From Aquanectria penicillioides (lineage: Eukaryota; Ascomycota; Sordariomycetes; Hypocreales; Nectriaceae), in contig PYIU01000005.1 of NCBI GenBank assembly GCA_003415625.1, forward strand, positions 377,001 to 441,000: DNA of 64,000 nt. The letters are read 5' to 3'. Shown one piece after another: positions 37,984 through 51,915 of this stretch (position 1 is the stretch's first letter; every line of letters starts with the position of its first letter). A model generated the notes under the pieces. The model did no database searches and was not told where the DNA came from. It saw only the letters and a program-made list of their open reading frames with translations. The translations under genes and the position numbers were made by a program.

Positions 37984-40510
37984 AGCTCGGCGAGAGTGGG
38001 GGTCCAGCCAGATTACGCCTATTTGGTACAGCCTAGCCAACAAGGAGCTGCCCCACAGGCTCGTCCCATCTGGTGGTGTTTTTTTTTTTTTAGGGGCGTT
38101 TTGGATCCATCGCTTTTTGCGGGGAGGGCGACAGCGGCGATCCCAGCTGAGAGGACGGGTTTCTGGTTTCCTGGCCGGGGGCACCGATGGGCGCGAGAGA
38201 ATGGCATCTGAAAGGATTTTTCTATTTGCCAATGGAGGCTTATCACTGGTGACGGGACCGTCTATCGCTTGTTTGGCTTCCTAGGTGGCCCGGGCTAGAG
38301 ACAGATGAGGGAATTTTCATGGCTTCAAGAAGAAAAAAAAACCGCTTGTTGAGGGCCGCGAGTAGGGTTGGGTCGCCCGGGCCATTGTTGAATGGCCTCG
38401 TTGGATGGCCTCCGACTCGGGTTGGATGGAGGGCAGCCAATACGACTGGACAACGTTTTCTTTTTCGCTCTCGCCTTCCCGTTGGGTCTCTTCTCGAAAA
38501 CCCAAAAATTTGTTCTCACCGCATAAGTCATCTTTGGCCCTACACACGCACACACACGCACACCACCTCGCCGATGTAGTGGCATTTTAGTATTTCCCGA
38601 TAGGATGGATGGCCGCCATGGCTAACTGCCGGGTTGGAGAGGAAGTAAGAAAGGCACAAGAAAGAGAAAAGGATCACGAAAAGCGAGTAATCAAGGGTTG
38701 CAATCCCTCCCCAAACAGTACTGCATCTACGGGTATCCGCACCACACTGGGTAACATGAGCAGCAAGCGGCAGTAGCAGCAGCAGCGGCAGTCGAGTGAG
38801 CACGTCATATAGCTATCTTGACGATAAACAAGACGACTAAGCTGTCATAAGCACGCGGGCAGTTTTGGGCTGCCTGCCGAAACAGGCAAGATGAGAGGCA
38901 GCGCCGGTGTGGCAGTGGCCGTCAGACTAGGTGCGGCAGATAGGCATCTCTCTCGTTTCTTTTCCTCTTTGGAATTGGCACGCCGCCGCTGTTGCTGTGG
39001 TGTGGACCAACTAACACCAGTGTCGATCATCTCAAGACTTTGGGTCTTCTCTGCATCTGGGGCCTCTTTGGACCCTGCGACTTTGGCACGATGGGCCGAC
39101 GCGGACGAACTGATGATGGATGATGTGACAATGGAAAAGTCAGTCAACCGGCGACCTGCGATCTCCAGAGCACAAACCCATGCAAGCAAACGCACTTTAT
39201 CCAGGTGCGGAGCCTGGTTCTCTCTCTTCCCTCTATCCTTCTAGCCCTATCTGTCTCCTTCTCGGTGTGCCAGTCGGAAAGTGAGGCTGCTTTTGTCGGG
39301 CCCGCGATCCTCTCGGACGAGCTCGGGCCCTGGCCGAGCTACGAGAAGATGGGCTGATGGTACGATACGATAAGTGAGGTCTTTTTTTTTTTTTTGGCCG
39401 ATCCGTCTGCTCGTCCCTCTGCTTTCTTAGCTGCACGAGCAAAATGAGGTGAGGTGAGATTCCGTCAGGATGAGGAAATTGCGCTGCTCGAAGGGACTGA
39501 TCTGCTCCAGTGTGGGGAGCATGGCCGGTGTTGATCGAAGCCATCCACTATCCACTATTACAGCGCATGCAGTTCACAAAGTGCTACTTACTCTTACGGC
39601 ATCCCACAGCCAGCGGATTACCTGTTTTGGCCAGATGGGATTTTCAACGCATGGGATGGCCCATCTTGGGCCCCGGAATAAGGTATGGGCTGCATATGGG
39701 AGGCGAACAGGCAGGCAGGCGGCGGGTGCAAGGCGATGCTCTCTGGCGCATCTGTGGACAATCAAGACACTGGACATTGGACGAATACAACAGCAAGGCA
39801 ACGCTCCACGTTCGGGGAAGAGGTGTTGGGAGAGAGGGAGAGGGAGAGGCAGAGAGAGCTGTCGAGTTCAGCAGCTAGGCAGCGACGAAAGCAAAAAAAT
39901 CCCTAAAATAAAAAAAATGAATCAGTTCTGGCGTCGGTAATTGGCAATTGGCGTTGGCGTTGCAAAGACGAACTGTACATACTGTGCGCTGTGGTGAGCT
40001 GTCGTGTTTGATGGCTGAGCTGGAGTCTCGGGGTCCGCCGTTTAGACCCCCGTTGAGTGGGCTTGTCAGAAAACCTGGAGATATGCGGTGCGGTACGGTA
40101 CGATGGCATGTCCATGCGATATCCCCTCCCTGTGCTCACCCATCCCCATGGCCTATGGATCCTCCCCCTTGTTCCTCCATCCGTTTTGTGGAGAAGCATC
40201 ATCAGCATGCTCATTCGCAAAGCGGCTCACACGGTGGGTGACACAAAACACAACCGGTCCCGCCCAAGACCCAAAGAGCGACGCCCGGACACGGACACGG
40301 TCACGGCCACGGCCGACCCAGGACAACTTTTGCTGACGACTTACAGCTCTCGGCGACGGCAGTGCTCGCAGGCCCGTGGCTGACACTTGATGACGGTTCC
40401 TCGCCCCGAACGGGAAGCTGACGAGGCTTTGACCATCGGCATGGACCAGACCCGGACGGAGCTGACGAGGCCAGGTGCAGCGCTTTCGATAGCTCTCCTG
40501 CAGTGCGGCT

Positions 40511-40535
40511 CCCCCCCCCCCCCCCCCCCCCCCCC
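40511..40535. repeat. Poly-C tract, 25 bp
   Basis: Uninterrupted run of 25 C. The opposite G-run can form G-quadruplex structures, and the C strand an i-motif. Its true length is uncertain because such runs are hard to sequence. Confidence 0.9.
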
Positions 40536-40660
40536 ATCTCACAAGATCATGTTCCAAATCCAGAGATGGATGGAATGTGTGTGCGCGGGAGAGGCTGAGC
40601 GGAGGGGGAGTACGGAGTAAGGCGGGCGGCAGCCTGTGGGTTTGGAACTGGGTTTATGGG

Positions 40661-40700
40661 ACTGGGCCTGACTGGGCCTGACTGGGCTTGATTGGGCCGG
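40661..40700. repeat. 10-bp repeat ACTGGGCCTG, about four copies
   Basis: Two perfect copies of ACTGGGCCTG, then two diverged copies, passing into GGGCTGGGCT repeats. Non-coding. Confidence 0.8.
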
Positions 40701-41773
40701 GCTGGGCTGGGGCTGGGCCAGGCTGTCGACAAATACCTCTGCGAGGACAGGCCCAGCTTGGGCTGAGAAACAAGAGATCATCTGCAGCTGCAGCGGGCTA
40801 TCTGCAATAAACCCCAACTAGCCATCCATCCAGGCCTTCGGGGCCTGCCAGCCAGCCCGGAAACGGCTCTCCCCCATGTCGTCTAGGCCCAGCAGCACTG
40901 TGGTGGAGTAGCAGCAGAAAAGTATACTTTTTATATACCGTAGTCTGTTACATTCGTTACAGGCAACAGGGCATAGATGGGTTCGTCCATACAGACATGC
41001 CTGTCCTCCCGTCTGTCTAATCTATCCTGTCCGCCTGGTGCCCGTCCGTACATGGCAATCTCAGCATGGGGAGGGGCAGTGAGGGGGATGACCTCGCCCT
41101 TGTGCCCGTTTTTGTGGTTTTGTGCGTTTCTCGGCTTCGTTTCGTCTCACCCAGCAATGCAGTGTCGGGCATGGGCCAGGCCTCGATTCACCGTGGAAGG
41201 GTTTCCCCGCGTCGTCACATGCGCGTAGCTGATGGGGATGATGATGATGGATGATGCTGCTGATAGATCATGGATGATGCCCGCCTCCGATGCCACTACC
41301 TGCGCCCATTAATTGCGAAGCAATGAATGGATCAATTGCGGTGAACCGACCAAACCCGCGGGAACCTATACGCCACGCCCACGGCGGCGGGCACCACATG
41401 TATGGTAGGATCAATGCATCGAGAGCTGTCACGTCGCACACGCACGCGCGCCTGCTCGTGAGTGGTTGCTTCGCTCGCTCGGCCGAGGGAGCAGAGGATC
41501 AAGGAATCATGGGGGAAAAAGAGGTGGCACTGTATACGGAACGAGATACATGGGGAGATGCATCATGGATACGTCGATGCACAGGTTCCCCGCAAGCCTC
41601 GTGGCCGGGCGCTATCTGGCATTGGCATCGGTCCATCTTGCCTTGGGGCCCAAACGTCTAATCGAGACGGGCCAGATGGTCATGCCATTTTATCCGGTGA
41701 ATCCTAATTGGGGGGGCCCAAGCCCTGAGCTGCCTCTTCAGGACCAGAGACAGACAGAGAGGGAGAGACAGAT

Positions 41774-41804
<31 letters not shown>

Positions 41805-41810
41805 GAGAGA
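41774..41810. repeat. (GA)n microsatellite
   Basis: Purine-only GA repeat with one GGGA interruption. Non-coding. Confidence 0.9.
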
Positions 41811-42613
41811 ACGACAGACCAAGGCCATGCCGATGGCGCCGTCTTACAGCGACGCCCCCTCCCTAGCTACCCCAGTTCGGTGGGCCACTCCGGGGACAAC
41901 CAGACCGACACCCCCTCCTCTTCGGAGAGCGAGAGGAGACGATGGGATGTGGGCGCTGGCCTCCCCTGCAGCAGGGCTCCGCGGGCTGGCTGGGGACCAG
42001 AGCTGCGATGCGGGAGGGCAATCTAATTCTTCAGCAGAGCACGAAATACCTAGCAGGACAGTGCAGCATCATGTTTGTTGAAGGGGGGCTTTTTTGGGCG
42101 TGTGTCCTTTTGGGCACTCCCGCCGTTCCCGTCGCAACCTGGACGGGGCACCCGTTGACGAGGCTGCAGGTTCGGCTCGTAACTATGACAGCAGCCGCGG
42201 TCTGACTCGGAGAGACAAACGAAACGAGATGCTGCTGGCGTTGATGGTGCTGCTGCTGGTGCAGCGTTGTCTTGGGTATAGAAGGGGGGGTTGAATCACT
42301 TTCGTATTTTTACAGCAGCGGCGGGCTGGCAGCAGCCTCGAACCTGCAGTCAGCCAACGCAGCCAGCCCGGCCACGGGGGGTCCCACGGGTCAGGGTCGG
42401 GGCCGGGATTAGGATTGGGAATGGGAATGGGATTGCTGCAAATAGTTACAGGGTGCAAGCAAGAATGTTGCGTTGCTAGGCTGAGCTTCAGGGAGAGACA
42501 TTTTTCTGTGGGGACAGCACATCAACAAAAGTCAAGATTTGTTGGCCGCGCGCGACTGGGCGACGGGCGACTGACAACGACTATGAGCTGCCCATTTCCA
42601 CTCAGAAAGACAC

Positions 42614-42631
42614 AAAAAAAAAAAAAAAAAA
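42614..42631. repeat. Poly-A tract, 18 bp, followed by TTACA repeats
   Basis: Eighteen A in a row, then about 30 bp later three TTACA pentamers (42661-42675). A poly-A tail of an inserted retro-copy was considered, but no upstream coding relic or target duplication is visible. Confidence 0.8.
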
Positions 42632-43294
42632 GGCGGTCGACCGTCCGGAACATAACATCATTACATTACATTACATGACATACTGTGGACATGGACGTGG
42701 ACGGGAGACGTAGACCGACAGTTGGGCTGTTGGTGTGTCGCGTGAGGTGTATGTGTGTGGATAGGGGCATGTGGATGATGTGGATGTGGACGTGTATGTA
42801 CATTACCTACCTATGCGGTTGTGTTGTGTGCACGTAGGTAGTATGCACGAATAGTAAGTGTGCACATTTCGGAAATGTCTCGTCGTCTCGTTCCGCCCGC
42901 TCGTTGGCCAATGCGGGCCGGTATGCCTGACTGACTCGTTGTCTGTTTCCAAATGGCGTCTTCACGTTTTTTTGTGTGCATCGTGGGTTCGTCCGACAGG
43001 CTAAAGTCGATGGACAAGAGACGGAGGGTAGGAGGGGGGAAAATTTTTTCTTCTCATGGTGCCTCTCCCGCATCATCGGGCAGGGAAAACCGCCGGACCG
43101 CTACTTTTTCTTTTCCTGCTCGGACGGGAACGGAGATGCAGTTCCTTGTGGGAGGGAGTCATGCATCGAGTCATGGAGTCGTGGCCGTTTAAGGTTTCTG
43201 TCGCTCTGCTCTGGCGGTGCGGCTCCGGCTGTCGTGTGGGTTTTGGCGTCCATGTAGTCCGTATGGATACAGTGCACTGTGTCCACTGAGTCGG

Positions 43295-43315
43295 CGTCGT
43301 CGTCGTCGTCGTCGA
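43295..43315. repeat. (CGT)n triplet microsatellite
   Basis: Seven CGT-type triplets in tandem. On the minus strand they read as an Asp repeat inside a spurious open frame. Confidence 0.85.
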
Positions 43316-46189
43316 TATGGACAATCGTATCGGCTGCCATTGGCTGTCATTGGCCCGTATTGCTCCGCCTGGCTTCCACTGGGCGAGTCCAGTTCCTTGG
43401 CGTGGCTGGAAGGGGGGCCGCCTTAGAGCCAGTGCCAACTCGAGATGGATGTAGTTTCTCCGACCACGGGATACAGTATCAATGCAAACTGTATCTTGTG
43501 CTGGCCCGGAACCTGGAGACCTGGAGAGGCCCCCCAGGTCCTTGTCCCTTCTCGACCATCCTGTCCACTCGTATCTGTCGCTTTTTTTTTTGCATTTTGA
43601 TGTTCTTTTGCTTCTCGGCCCTCAACCCCGCGATTGCCAAGCGCCTGATACCCTTGTACCCCCGCCGACTCCCCCTCCTCTTGCCCCTACTCCTCCTCCC
43701 CGGCCTCGGCCTCGGCCCGGCCATCTGGGCCCGCACCCGGCGTCCTCTGGCGGGCACTGAGCGGACGCTTCGCGGCCACTTCGCGCGGGCAGAGCGCTAG
43801 ACGTTCACGACGACGACCAAGACCCGGATCGCAACTTTTAGTGCCTCAACTAGATAATGTCCACCCGACGCAAGACATCCCGTCAATTGCCCTCGTTCTC
43901 CAGGGATCCTAGCAGTAGCGTAGCCCGGGGGAGCCAACACCAAGTTGATCGCCTCCCGAAACCAGGATAACACCCCCGGCCCGGCCATGTGGACTGCCTC
44001 CACCCCTCACTCTCGTTGCTTGCTATACTGTATGACTCCTCTTGTTATCCATGGCCCGAAACCTGGAAGGCCACAAAAAAAAAGCGGACAGGGTAGGTAG
44101 TTGATTTCCCCTCTCGCCCAGCTATCATGTGTTGCGGGGCATTCCCTGGAATAGCCAACAATGGCCGAGGATCTGGCAATTCCCCCGCGTCTGAGCAAGG
44201 GCAAGCTGCAGGCCCATTCAGGAATTTCCACAAGGAGAAATCAAGGCCAGTTTCGCTGCACCACAGCCGTATGTCGTCATCAACGCGGCATCGACTGCAA
44301 TCTCTCACCGAACGTTTAGAGTCAACCTCGTCACCACTCTATTAAAAAAAGTCCCAATTGTCAGCTCGTCCTTTTTTCGTGCTGACCGACAGTGAATCTC
44401 GATCCTCCCGACAACGGTCCGCATTGCCACACGCTGCCACGCCGCCGGGTTCCCGGTGTAGCAGGCGACTTGGTGTTGATGATGTCACCACCGCCCAGGG
44501 CCGGTCCATCTCCACCTTTCCGAGTTTCCACCCATCACCCACAGCAGCATCTGCATGCCAATCGACAGATTGTTGCTTTTCCCTCGGAGATCTACAAGAT
44601 TAAGCCGACTCTTCGGGTCGGTAAGAGAGAGGGGTGTAGATTACCAGCTTGTTTTACCCCCCCTGGCGGTGTTGAAGCTTCAGAAGTTTGCCTCCAGAAG
44701 TTCAGCTTCTGACGTAGTCACGGGTGGCTCTACTTTGGCACTTATGTCGCAACTTGAACGTAATGAACGCGCCTACCGCAGATGTCTGTCGTCACAGCGG
44801 CCCAAAGCCCCCAGAATAGACATTGCATGCTGTGGACCCGAATCTGAGACTCTAGATCTTGAGGCCATTTCAACCAAAGTGGCAAATGTTTTGGGCGTGT
44901 GCCTAAAGGATCCGACACGGCTCTGGCTTTGGCCACATTCAATCTAAGCCCAACGCTGGCTCCCGATCGGATAGAGGGTGTAAGGGGTGAGCCGACGTCA
45001 GTCAGATTCAGATTCGTCCAATTCTCAATTGATCCAAAAAATAAAACCGGAGACTCATAATAGCCCCATCCCGTCTTGATTGATGAATGGCAGCGATAGG
45101 GAGGTGGGCCAAAGTGTAAGCTTGAATACGAAACATGGATCTTTTGACGCGATAAGAGCCCGTCGCCAGGCGCGCTTTCAGAGAATAAATTGAAGGATTC
45201 AAGCACTAGGTTCCCCAGGCGTGCTAATTATATTGCACGTGTGCTCATTATGTGGAGATAGAGGTCCCAACACACCCACATGCAGCCCCTGTGAGAGGTA
45301 CAGGCAACGTTTTAGCCGGCAATAAACCCATAAACCACTGGAGTAAACTCGTTGACTTAAATTTTGTGTTTGATACGTCTATTCTGCTGAGATTGATAAA
45401 GCACCTTTGCAGAAATAGGGATAGAGAACAAGCAAATATACCGATAGCCGGCCTCTAGGGTAGGCCTGCACGTCCAGCTAGGATAATGAGGAAACGCTCC
45501 GAGACTTGTGCTCGTGGATATGAAATCAATTTAGTTAAGTTCAGAAATCACAGAAATTAATTTTATCGAAGTAGGATCAATGGTAACCAGACTGGCTATG
45601 CCCCATTCCATGAATGTCATCGTATCCACCCCGTGCGCATCCAACAATTAACGGATGTAGCTCACTGGTATTAGGTTAGTTGCTCACCACGGCAACTTCT
45701 GGGAAGTGAATACCAGATTTTGACGTTTTTAAACAGAGTATTTAGGTAACAACGAGGTAACAGAAGTATCAAGATGTAACGTTCCAAGGATTCATCGCAT
45801 AGCCAACCGCTGACTGATAATTGATGGAGACTCAGCAGAAGCCCGAGATACATGCCTTGTGAGAGGGACGAATCGTGTTACAGGAACAAGGCGGCTTACT
45901 GACATGTGATTACCAAGACATCCTGTAGTCTCCCAACTGCAGGATAAGTCGCCGTACATGACAGCATCGTTATTATGCCCTTGCTCCGGACCAAAGGACC
46001 AGGCATTCGACCAAGATCCAACAGCATTGTTATGATAGCTCATATACCATATACCCCTACTTCTTTTTACATTGAACATGTATTAAAACTGCCGAAAGAA
46101 ACCTCCGACTCGTCAATTCTTGCTGCCTCAGCGTTTACGTTGTGCGCAGCTTTACCCGAGTTGCATCAAGATCCGTCGCCATACATGAG

Positions 46190-46200
46190 CCGTGCACCCG
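46190..46200. promoter_or_regulatory. CCG-N5-CCG element upstream of the vanillyl-alcohol oxidase gene
   Basis: CCGTGCACCCG is CCG repeated directly with a 5-bp gap (CGG-N5-CGG on the other strand), the same arrangement as in the 15-bp element shared by the regulator and aldehyde dehydrogenase promoters. It is about 340 bp upstream of the VAO start codon. One such match alone is not statistically strong. Confidence 0.3.
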
Positions 46201-46288
46201 GTGTGCAGACTTGAACTCTCAAACAGTAAGATTTTCGCGATTCTGAGACATTCTGGAGCACAAAGACCCCAGGGCTAGCATGGCAGTG

Positions 46289-46413
46289 GTGGGGATTCCG
46301 CCGTGGTGCATATGTGGAGGTGGGGAATTGCCCGTCTAGAGACTGCGCGGGGGTGGGGGTTCGTCCGTGAGCTCGACTATGCGTTGTGACCTTTGGCAAT
46401 CTACTATGCGGGG
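46289..46413 (+). promoter_or_regulatory. Cluster of six CreA-type SYGGRG sites before VAO
   Basis: GTGGGG (46289-46294), GTGGAG (46314-46319), GTGGGG (46320-46325), GCGGGG (46347-46352), GTGGGG (46353-46358) and GCGGGG (46408-46413) all match SYGGRG, the binding consensus of the fungal carbon catabolite repressor CreA/Cre1. Six sites within 125 bp and within 255 bp of the start codon suggest repression of the oxidase on preferred carbon sources. The match is seen; binding is inferred. Confidence 0.55.
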
Positions 46414-46542
46414 GGAGTTGACTGTTGACCCTGGTTATAATTGATCTGATTTACTTAAATGCCAATGAATATCCTGCTCAAAAGCTCGTGAACTATATTC
46501 CTGGCCATTTGACCACGAAACCTTGCCACATCGATATTTGCA

Positions 46543-48788
<2,246 letters not shown>

Positions 48789-49185
48789 CAGATAGTATTG
48801 TATTATGGATCAAATTTGAACATGGGCCTATCTCATCAAAACTCGCATCCGATGCAAGCGATAAACTTGTAATCTACGCCCCAAGTGCTCTCCACACCCC
48901 TGGATCCCCGACTCGTTGGCACTACAAGTAATAACTAATCAGCAAAGCCATCTTGGATCACTATTGGCAACGCTAACGCTTGACACTATACTTCTCTTGG
49001 TGAAGTGGTGAAGGTGTTGAATGCGGAGAAGCGGGGAATCCCATGCCGAGGGCCACAATCATTACCCCAGATCTCATCTCTTTCGGCCTCCTGTCTATTC
49101 TTTACCATTGACATATCTCACCTCAGAAGGCATTCCCATTCCTCGTACTGTTTAGACGATCGGCAAGCATCTAAAGCTGGGTGAT
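48789..49185. other. Intergenic region between VAO and the C2H2/Zn2Cys6 regulator
   Basis: 397 bp holding the 3' end of VAO and the promoter of the regulator, including the 15-bp CGG-N5-CGG element at 49020-49034. No gene. Confidence 0.7.
49020..49034 (+). promoter_or_regulatory. 15-bp CGG-N5-CGG element in the regulator promoter
   Basis: AATGCGGAGAAGCGG, with CGG-AGAAG-CGG inside, ends 151 bp upstream of the regulator ATG. An identical 15-mer in the same orientation relative to transcription lies upstream of the aldehyde dehydrogenase (53677-53691). Similarity continues 3' of the match (an AAT/CCC stretch in both). Direct CGG repeats are a usual Zn2Cys6 target, so the regulator may control itself. 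Confidence 0.6.
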
Positions 49186-51762
49186 ATGAGTTCTCAGCCT
49201 TTGACGACCCGTACCCTACTCTGCTCAGCCTGCAACCGCTCATACACTCGTTTGGAGCACCTTCAACGGCATTTGCTGTCTCGTTCGTACCCAGCATCTG
49301 ATGATATTTGCGCAATTGAGGTTATACTGATGACAAAGTAACAATCCAGATGGAACAGAGCGCCCGTTTGAATGCCACTTCTGTTTGCAGGTGTTTGGTC
49401 GCAGGTATGCCCCACTCGTCTCGCTGCATAGTTCATGGACTGACATGGCGATAGAGATGTGCTGCAGCGTCATTTCCGGACCTGCAAAACTCGGATAGAA
49501 GCCAAGTTGGACATTCCTATGCTCTCAAAAGCAGTGAAAGGTAAAAAGAGGGCGTCATGCGATCGATGTCGACGCATCAAGAAGGCCTGCACAGCGACAT
49601 TTCCGTGCCACTTATGTGTCGAGAAAAACGAAACCTGTACATTTACGCCCGTGAACACAGTGAGAGAAGCCAGACCTCCGAGACCAGAGGGGATTACATA
49701 TACGCAGCCAGACAACCATTCCATGGAATCGAATGAATGCTGGCCGAAAGAATGGTTATCAGGCTCACACAACGAGAGTGTCTGGTTAAACGAGTTGGCA
49801 AACTTGCCTAGACTTCTAGGTGATTCCTCGACTCAGTGTCAGGAAAACTTCGAAATCAGTGGGCTTTCATCCATATCTGAGACCTCCAGATTGCCTGGAC
49901 CGACCTACCACGATTCTTCAATTGTTGATATGACCTCGAACCTCGAGGTCTCTTCGTTCCCCCATTTGGAGACGGCGAGCAAATCACTGGACTTGGCTGC
50001 CATAGTTCTGATGGCGTCAAGCCATTACCATTTCTGAGCGACTTCACGAAATACGCAGGATTTGTAATGTCATTCGAATGTGGCTCGTCCACTGAGAGGC
50101 AGAAATTGGTCGATGGCATTTCGAACTGGGCCAAGCAAATTCTATCTGATGGTCATTCGAACCACCCGATATCGAAAGAAGATGAACTATTTCGATTGAT
50201 AATGGAAGACGACATTGATGAATTAACTACCTCCGTCACAACAACAACTGCCGCTTCGATGAGCCGTGATCTAGCTAGCCTAGACAACCCAAACCTTGGA
50301 AGTATCTCAACTACTACCGATAAGATTGTAGCGATGATCCGAGATGTAACCAAAAACAAGTCAAAAGGAAGCAAAATTGCAATAAACTGGACCTCTATGA
50401 TTGAGAAAACGTGTTACAGGTTTTTCTCAGACACCAGTATGGAGAAATTTTTGGCTCTCTTTTGGGCCTGTTGGTATCCAAACTGTCCCATCATTCATCG
50501 ACCGTCATTTTCGGCTGCACAAGCATCACCTCTGCTGGTGGCATCGATGGTGTTGATTGGTGCTTGCTTCTCTCCAGATCATGCGGACAAATCCGAGGCC
50601 AACCTGTGGTTTAATAGCATCGAGGAATTGGCGTTTGATGAAAATTGCCTTTATGACGACTCCATTGTTGTTCCACGAGGCCCTATTACTAACCCCAGCG
50701 AAATAAAACAACGGCTCGAAGCCGTTCAAGCCGCATTCTCAGTTTGCGTTTTTCAGGAATGGGAAGGGTCAACGACTAGTAAGCAGCGCATAAGACGACA
50801 TCGATATTCAGTCCTCTTAGCCGTGAGTACACATCGACGACCCTGTCTGGTTTTGGCTTACACTTTTCTCAGGCAGCGAGAGATTTCGGACTGGCAAGTT
50901 TGACACGCTCACGACTTGGGATTCAAGACATATCGGACTTCAAATGGGCCGAATTTATCCTGCTGGAGGAACTGATTAGGTCGGTAAAGAATCTGAGAAA
51001 CTGATTAGACACCGACTCTGACTGAATACTCCAGGACCGGAACCTTTATTTTTCTACTAGATTCTGAATTTATGATATTCCATAATTCACCACCACGGCT
51101 TGTTGTTCCTGAGATGCAGATGGCGTTGGCTTGTCCAGACAATTGCTTTCAAGCAGCTACCGCAGAGGAATGCTTCGTCCTTTTACATTCTTGGACTGCT
51201 AGCCGACCATACCAGTCCTCCTTAACAGTGCATAGAATGGTCCAGTTTCTATGTCGAGGCAAGGAGGATGATCCGTTAATGCAAGACACTCTCAACATGA
51301 GCATTCTCAACCTATTTACTGTTATCACTGGTACGTTTTCAATGACGTAGCCTCACCTGCCTAGGTCACTAAAGTTTTGTAGCAATGCATTCGGTTATAT
51401 TCTATCTTAGAACATCGTTTGCATCCGATTCAGAGCTTTCGCCTATACAAACCGGTCTCTCACGATGGATAACTCTCTGGAACCAAGGAACCTATCGTGA
51501 AGAGTTGAATAATAGAAGCTATCCCGAATGCAATGAGATGTGGAAACGAGTTGGATTCATGCGGCACGCGGATGAATACTGGCTTTTAGCGAGACTCATA
51601 TTGGACCAGTGGAGAACTCAAAATAACGAGAGAGACCATGATTCGACAAGCGTGTTGTTTGAGGGAGACAAGCCGTTGCAGGAAGCTTCGTATGATGAAT
51701 CTGACATGAGAAACATTCACCAGTTGATCTCTGATTTTCAGAGTTTGACTGTTACCAGGTGA
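49186..51762 (+). CDS. C2H2 plus Zn2Cys6 transcription factor with fungal-specific regulatory domain; apparent -1 frameshift
   Basis: Exons 49186-49282, 49350-49404, 49455-50822, 50873-50979, 51035-51330, 51383-51762; about 767 aa if one base is restored. Two C2H2-type fingers come first (Cys13, Cys16, His29, His33; Cys41, Cys44, His57, Cys61 in the last position), then a full Zn2Cys6 cluster (Cys86, 89, 96, 102, 105, 112). A Ser/Thr-rich linker leads to a fungal middle-homology-type domain (FWACWYPNCPIIHRPSF near the centre, then RTGTFIFLLDSEF). Frame 1 of exon 3 ends at 50035-50037, but the correct downstream frame (DGVKPLPFLSDFTKY) is already open from 49929. Exon lengths sum to a multiple of 3 only with one added base. 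A C5 run at 49959-49963 lies in the window where the shift must occur. Donor GTCGGT at 50980 is non-standard but gives the family-consistent join. Probable pathway regulator of the neighbouring enzymes. Confidence 0.85.
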
Positions 51763-51915
51763 TAAGCTCATATCGCGACAAGGCTTTAGACCAAGCAGAT
51801 TGTATAATTATCAGTAAATGAATTTAAGCCTGCAGGATGTCGTTCCTCCTCCTTTTATTCTCTCCATGGGCATATCGTATGTCCTTGTGATAACCGGAAC
51901 GTTCTCTACGTGTCA

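Larger units (their letters stand above)
36968..46189. other. 9.2-kb non-coding stretch with low-complexity repeats
   Basis: The largest open frames are GC-rich shadows without domains. The stretch contains a 25-bp poly-C tract, GA, CGT and other microsatellites and CAGTGGG direct repeats. Composition changes near 44.9-45.2 kb from GC-rich to AT-rich, which marks the left edge of the catabolic cluster region. No mobile element ends are recognised at the change. Confidence 0.5.

Noticed and set aside
42293..42365. Possible tRNA-like T-loop (CCTCGAACCTGCAG)
   Set aside because: No acceptor stem or D-arm can be paired around it.
42614..42631. Poly-A run as the tail of a retrotransposed element
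   Set aside because: No reverse-transcriptase relic, no target-site duplication and many similar A-runs elsewhere in the window.
49950..50005. Intron in the zinc-cluster regulator to explain its frame change
   Set aside because: Splicing GTCTCT..CATAG leads directly to a stop, and other donors leave the wrong phase or remove much of the linker; a missing base fits better.
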